A stretch of DNA of 64,000 nt from Lamellibrachia columna (Eukaryota; Annelida; Polychaeta; Sabellida; Siboglinidae): positions 24,820,373 to 24,884,372 of the forward strand of contig OY759273.1 in NCBI GenBank assembly GCA_963662155.1, in the 5' to 3' direction. The notes under the pieces are model-generated. The model was not told the origin of the DNA. It made no database searches and saw only the letters and a program-made list of their open reading frames with translations. Shown piece by piece: positions 62,301-64,000 of the stretch. Positions within the stretch are counted from its first letter, which is position 1; each line of letters opens with the position of its first letter. The position numbers and the translations under genes were made by a program.

Positions 62301-64000
62301 GGATGCATTCCACTTTGTCATCGAAATCGAGATTCCTGGAAAGCATTCAGACGAATCGACGCGGCGAGCATCACGACTGACTAACATGTTTAACATAACT
62401 GTCCTGCCGATTAATGACCAGCCGTTCAGACTAATGACAAAGTATCCAGACATAGAAGTCGTGCAGGGATTTACGGCGAACATCACATCTTCAGAACTGC
62501 TGACTACTGATCAAGATACGCCCCCGAGTGATATCGTCTACGTGGTCGTCAACGGCCCGAGTAACGGCCATCTTGTGACACGTGACAACCCAGACACGAT
62601 CATTAATCGCTTCAGCCAGGACGATATAAACCGCCAGCAGGTGGTGTTTATTCAAGACGGGAGCATGGATTCGGGTGCGTTCTACTTCCGGGTCTCCGAC
62701 GGCAAGTTCAAACCGTTCTACAAAGTGTTCAATATCCGCGTCCACCCGTTGACCTTAGAAATAATCAACAACTCGGCAGTGGACATAATTCAGGGTCATT
62801 CTTCTGTCATGCTTACGGCTGCCCATCTCGGCACCGCAACCAATGGCCACCGGTCAAAGATCACGTACAACGTGACGCGTCCGCCGATATATGGTCAGTT
62901 GTACTTGAACAACCGACCGGCTTTCCGCTTCAGCCAAGGGAACGTTGACAGCGGCCAGGTGTCCTACATCCAGACTGACCTGAGCAGTGCAAAAGATCAC
63001 TTTGAGTTCGTCATCTACGACATGCAGAATCTGATCGTCGGCAAGCGACTGAACATCGTTGTGAAGGCGCAGCTGAGGAAGTCGGGGAAGGCATTCCGTG
63101 TGCCGACGGGCGAGCCGGCGGTGATCACCATTGATGTGCTTGACGCCAGCGCGCTAGCGGCAACCACCGGAAGCAATCCGATGTACGTCATCACCCGGCC
63201 GCCGCAACTCGGAGCGCTCGTCAAGTCCTTCAGTCGTGTCAGGCGTGATGCCGATGACAACGTCATCGCCGTCTCGAACTTCACCCACGAAGACATCGCG
63301 GCCGGTGTGATAGAGTTCCGCGCAAAACCGTCGCGTATCACCAGCGAGGCTCCCGACAGCTTTGCGTTCCTGCTTACAGCGAGAAACGCACAACCGACGC
63401 CGGGAACATTCGACATAATTGTTGCTCCGTCCCCAACTATAGCACCTGTCGTAGAGGATCCACCGCCAGGGGGACCTGTTGACGCAAGTCTTGACGGTGC
63501 TCCTGGTGATGGATCACCGTCATCGACTGATCCTGCGGTTGAGGACAAAGCCGCGACAACGGGGCGTGTCGGGAAAGATCATCTCATGGTCGTTTTTATA
63601 GTCTGTGGTATCACGCTCCTAATCATTATCATCTTTGTCGTTGTAAAGTGCGTCAGACGACGCCGGCACAAGCAAGAGGACGAGCCGCCGGAACAGGAGG
63701 ACTCGAAGGAGCCACTCTCGGAGCCTCATATGATGGTAGAGCCGCTCAGGCATCGTGCGCTGGTGGACTCCTCGGACGACAACTCGTCCGTGATGGGCAG
63801 CCGCTACGGTTCAAGCGTGCCGGTCGCTAACCTCACTTCCGATTTCGACACCATCTTGTACGACGACCACAGATCGCGGTCGTCTTCGTTCGCATCCAGA
63901 GTGTCGTCCCTTCCGAGAAGCACAGTCGAGAGTGACACCAGATCCACGCAGAAGACGCCTGTGATTCGGGTGCGAGCTAATTCGCAGGGTGTCATCAAAT
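21134..64000 (+). CDS. CSPG4: Gene 2: CSPG4/NG2-like transmembrane proteoglycan (3 exons visible, 3' partial)
   Basis: Exons 21134-21206, 54625-59235 and 61574-64000+ join in phase 1 at both junctions and give at least 2370 residues. Layout: signal peptide 1-22, laminin G 1 at about 26-195, laminin G 2 at about 200-375, an EGF-like Cys segment at about 387-421, fifteen CSPG repeats at about 430-2190, membrane helix at about 2230-2253, then a cytoplasmic tail of more than 115 residues. Vertebrate CSPG4 has the same order, 15 repeats and a similar total length (about 2320 residues). The family acts at the cell surface as a matrix and growth-factor co-receptor and ends in a PDZ ligand, which would lie just past this window. 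The EGF-like segment is not part of the human protein as I know it. The 33.4-kb first intron is the main oddity. Confidence 0.9.
22862..22922. repeat. (TA)n microsatellite
   Basis: About 60 bp of TA repeat followed by a short GTGTGTGT run. Confidence 0.95.
25812..25939 (+). repeat. About 31-bp minisatellite, interrupted by a MITE
   Basis: The unit GTTGTAGGCTTGCCCTTTAC plus ACACAGGTCAT repeats about four times, and a further partial unit continues at 26270-26300 on the far side of the inserted hAT MITE. Confidence 0.85.
25940..26269. mobile_element. hAT-family MITE with exact 8-bp target duplication
   Basis: The 330-bp element begins CAGGGTTG and ends CAACCCTG. CACACAGG flanks it on both sides (25932-25939 and 26270-26277) as a perfect 8-bp target duplication. 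The interior is AT-rich with ATCAATGATTTAAATCA motifs near the right end. Eight-base duplications and CAGGG ends are typical of hAT transposons. No transposase is present, so it must have been moved in trans. Confidence 0.92.
28629..30115. mobile_element. Candidate TIR transposon carrying a minisatellite
   Basis: CTGGGGACTGTTTCACTAA at 28629 and TTAGTGAAACGGTACCCTG ending at 30115 are inverted repeats (16 of 19 positions agree). The interior holds the 43-bp minisatellite and no transposase. No target duplication was found at these ends, so the boundaries may be off. Confidence 0.45.
29186..29790 (+). repeat. 43-bp minisatellite, about 14 copies
   Basis: The unit GTAAACAACGACTTGTCAAC plus ATCAGTGCTGTAAGATAGATGYT repeats with period 43. 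Units are nearly identical except for one alternating position (GATGCTG versus GATGTTG). It lies inside the candidate TIR element at 28629-30115. Confidence 0.95.
32322..32394. repeat. (CA)n microsatellite
   Basis: About 72 bp of uninterrupted AC dinucleotide repeat in gene 2 intron 1. Confidence 0.97.
34176..34406 (+). repeat. Direct duplication of about 105 bp, period 126
   Basis: The stretch starting CAGGCAAACAGCCAAATATT and ending in CTAAATTTTTGTGTTTT occurs at 34176 and again at 34302 with essentially one difference (TATGGC versus TATAGC), so the duplication is recent. Confidence 0.9.
35386..35510. repeat. Cluster of short perfect hairpins (ATGTTACTCTATGTAA family)
   Basis: TTGTTACATAGAGTAAC (35386-35402) pairs exactly with 35406-35422 across a 3-base loop. 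Degenerate copies of the same palindromic word follow to about 35510. Confidence 0.85.
36055..37490 (-). mobile_element. LINE polymerase fragment, partly open
   Basis: On the minus strand, 37482-37186 reads GRAPGIDEMCVEMV and DPGKYQGITLLS (fingers). Then 37134-36433 is one open frame of 233 codons with FVDLEKAYDTVPREMV, LRQGSVLSSLLFI and the intact catalytic box YADDLAIIAE. The C-terminal part (36565-36055) is broken by frameshifts and ends RRKRGRPQLRWEDCV. Endonuclease sequence is not visible upstream. It is a 5'-truncated non-LTR retrotransposon inside gene 2 intron 1, in antisense orientation. Confidence 0.88.
38286..38400 (+). mobile_element. Degenerate tRNA-derived SINE
   Basis: The sequence GTAGTATAGTGGTTTGAATG resembles an A box region and GGTTTCAAATCC a B box, at tRNA-like spacing. 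A short T/A-rich tail follows. The tRNA fold is too decayed to name its source. Confidence 0.55.
38626..38937 (+). repeat. 39-bp minisatellite, 8 copies
   Basis: The unit ATGTTATAACATGAGGCTAA plus TCACACTTTTGTAAGTTGT repeats with exact period 39 and no obvious differences, so it is very young. ATGTTATAACAT is a perfect palindrome in each unit. Confidence 0.96.
39098..39312 (+). repeat. 44-bp minisatellite, about 5 copies
   Basis: The unit AACACAAARTAAAGAGAAAC plus ATTGCATGTATAGCTATATTTAAS repeats five times with more divergence than the neighbouring 39-bp array. Confidence 0.93.
41217..41484. mobile_element. Near-complete palindrome (foldback MITE), 268 bp
   Basis: The left half, from TTCAAATCACCGTTGAAGAG through TTGTTGGTTGGATATGAGTC to CTCATTG, is the approximate reverse complement of the right half, with arms of about 125 bp and a loop of a few bases near 41350. 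No target duplication was identified. Transcription in either direction would give one long hairpin. Confidence 0.8.
43409..43880 (+). repeat. 17-bp minisatellite, about 27 copies
   Basis: The unit GTTCTATTCTAACATCT repeats with period 17. Variants (AACAGCT, AACAGGT, TCTATTC) recur at spacings of several units, so blocks of units have been duplicated. Confidence 0.95.
45641..45905 (+). repeat. Dispersed repeat fragment
   Basis: Positions 45851-45905 match 1-57 of the window. The upstream part (45641-45850) looks like the same kind of low-GC repeat, but a second copy is not in this window. Confidence 0.5.
47415..48120. mobile_element. hAT-like non-autonomous element carrying GATTCC repeats
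   Basis: The 706-bp segment starts CAGACCTGGG and ends CCCAGGTCTG. Its flanks CTTGCCAT (47407-47414) and CTTACCAT (48121-48128) form an 8-bp target duplication with one difference. Both ends carry runs of GATTCC and GACTCC hexamers (47423-47560 and 47888-48112). The middle holds about three copies of a block with TTCTGTGCAAACACTAGCAG. The Ser/Asp-rich open frame at 47838-48086 comes from the hexamers and is not a gene. Confidence 0.75.
50158..50550 (+). mobile_element. LINE fragment: reverse transcriptase C-terminus and 3' UTR
   Basis: Plus-strand translation with frame changes gives MEELREEVGVKESFTRRLVR then EGRRRRGRLRLRWEDCMKRD and RGEWRRLVEMV. It is the same family as 15870-16290, and the 3' UTR also matches (GTATCAGTGCCAGCCTCAC region). 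It is 5' truncated and dead. Confidence 0.82.
53229..53706. mobile_element. Composite inverted-repeat element
   Basis: GGGCACTTG (53229) and CAAGTGCCC (ending 53706) mark inverted ends. Inside, about 85 bp around TTTATTCGCAAGATGGCGAC (near 53300) recur inverted near 53500. A separate stretch starting AAATATGCGAT is directly repeated (about 53331 and 53538). No coding sequence was seen. Confidence 0.6.
53803..54412. mobile_element. Foldback MITE, family 1 (long copy)
   Basis: The arms 53803-54035 and about 54175-54412 are inverted repeats over about 220 bp (for example GAGACCTCGCGACGTGTAGA against the complement of its partner near 54225). The loop is AT-rich and about 130 bp. The outer ends match the shorter element at 18548-18814. 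It ends about 210 bp upstream of the gene 2 exon 2 acceptor. Confidence 0.75.
54625..59235 (+). CDS. CSPG4: Gene 2 exon 2: two laminin G domains, EGF-like segment, CSPG repeats 1-10
   Basis: The acceptor is TTTTGTTTTAG and the donor GAAG|GTGAGT; it enters and leaves in phase 1. Laminin G 1 carries DGLLL-type strands (EGLLLLAAG, WHHVHIVRS) and ends near a Cys at about 196. Laminin G 2 carries MWHQVEIVIS and LIGCLQNFKVNG. A Cys-rich segment follows (C..SFACISNPCIDGAICIEE, then YRCMCPEKNC). From about 55840 come CSPG repeats with the recurring pattern PxxGxI...FTQxDIxxGxVxYxH, ending in ND.PP. Repeat 10 is interrupted by the intron. A dibasic RQRR site sits in repeat 4 (residues about 852-855). 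Reading on past the donor soon meets a stop at 59301. Confidence 0.93.
59780..61270 (+). mobile_element. Degenerate LINE polymerase (CR1/jockey-like)
   Basis: Broken plus-strand pieces align with a LINE polymerase: FRKKHSTELATLEIIDIIIQ near 59788, then MLFIICINDLVIASDLFNFITYADETT (60096, box YADE instead of YADD), LQINGTVIEYVNNFNLLGIT (60353), and a C-terminal part with YDTRQQNYLF and CDIPNCYICQ ending near 61214. Several frameshifts and a small TA run (59884-59900) interrupt it. It sits in sense orientation in gene 2 intron 2. Confidence 0.82.
60420..60645 (+). repeat. 44-bp minisatellite born inside LINE coding sequence, 5 copies
   Basis: The unit ATTGGGACAGTCACATAAAC plus AAAGTAGCTAACAACGTATCTTAA repeats with period 44. 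The first copy encodes LNWDSHINKVANNVSKI of the LINE polymerase. As 44 is not a multiple of three, the expansion destroys the frame. The units are nearly identical. Confidence 0.93.
61574..64000 (+). CDS. CSPG4: Gene 2 exon 3 (3' partial): rest of CSPG repeat 10, repeats 11-15, TM, cytoplasmic tail
   Basis: The acceptor is TTGCTACTGCAG, and the joined codon gives VHEG-G-MSHGEFQFQVNDG, which finishes repeat 10. Repeats 11 to 15 show the family pattern (for example NFTQADVDSRLVGYHH and RFSQDDINRQQVVFIQDG). A Pro/Asp/Ser-rich linker precedes the helix VVFIVCGITLLIIIIFVVVK, followed by CVRRRRHKQ. The tail is rich in Ser, Asp and Glu. I translated the frame to the last base and found no stop, so the gene continues beyond 64000. 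A RVRR motif lies in repeat 15 (near residue 2119). Confidence 0.92.

Overview
The window is animal nuclear DNA: intron-rich genes with consensus GT/AG junctions, extracellular multidomain proteins, and dense LINE, SINE, MITE and minisatellite content. The LINE and MITE types suggest a marine invertebrate, but I cannot place it in a phylum from this sequence. Coding exons stand out as islands of higher GC in AT-rich surroundings. Two genes lie head to tail on the + strand.

Gene 1 (before position 1 to 13797, 5' end outside the window) can be rebuilt as ten exons whose splice phases all agree: 144-405, 1639-1787, 2039-2233, 5062-5226, 5708-5821, 6364-6557, 7259-7347, 10481-10894, 11716-11879 and 12263-13797. 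It encodes about 1092 visible residues: a von Willebrand factor type D (vWD) domain, a short Cys-containing linker, ten tenascin/teneurin-style EGF modules, two cadherin repeats, a Thr/Ser-rich mucin-like stalk, one transmembrane helix and a short tail. It looks like a type I cell-surface adhesion protein. Its introns hold several minisatellites. The most striking is a 47-bp array of about 57 units (7316-9990) whose unit is a copy of the 3' end of an EGF exon plus its own splice donor.

Positions 13798-21133 are intergenic: a LINE tail, a LINE fragment, a foldback MITE between two (TA)n tracts, a tRNA-Asp-derived SINE, a long-inverted-repeat MITE and a dead CR1-like LINE.

Gene 2 (21134 to beyond 64000) is a CSPG4/NG2-like transmembrane proteoglycan. 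A signal-peptide exon (21134-21206) joins in phase, across a 33.4-kb intron, to a 4.6-kb exon (54625-59235), which then joins to 61574-64000+. The product has a signal peptide, two laminin G domains, an EGF-like segment, 15 CSPG repeats, a transmembrane helix and a cytoplasmic tail cut by the window end (at least 2370 residues). Intron 1 is a graveyard of repeats: a hAT MITE with exact 8-bp target duplication, a second hAT-like element carrying GATTCC repeats, foldback palindromes, LINE fragments, and minisatellites of 43, 39, 44 and 17 bp. Intron 2 holds a dead LINE in which a 44-bp minisatellite grew out of reverse transcriptase coding sequence.

The two genes are both adhesion or matrix-receptor type, but nothing in the sequence shows that they act together. 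No prokaryotic-type system, CRISPR array or intact autonomous transposon was seen.
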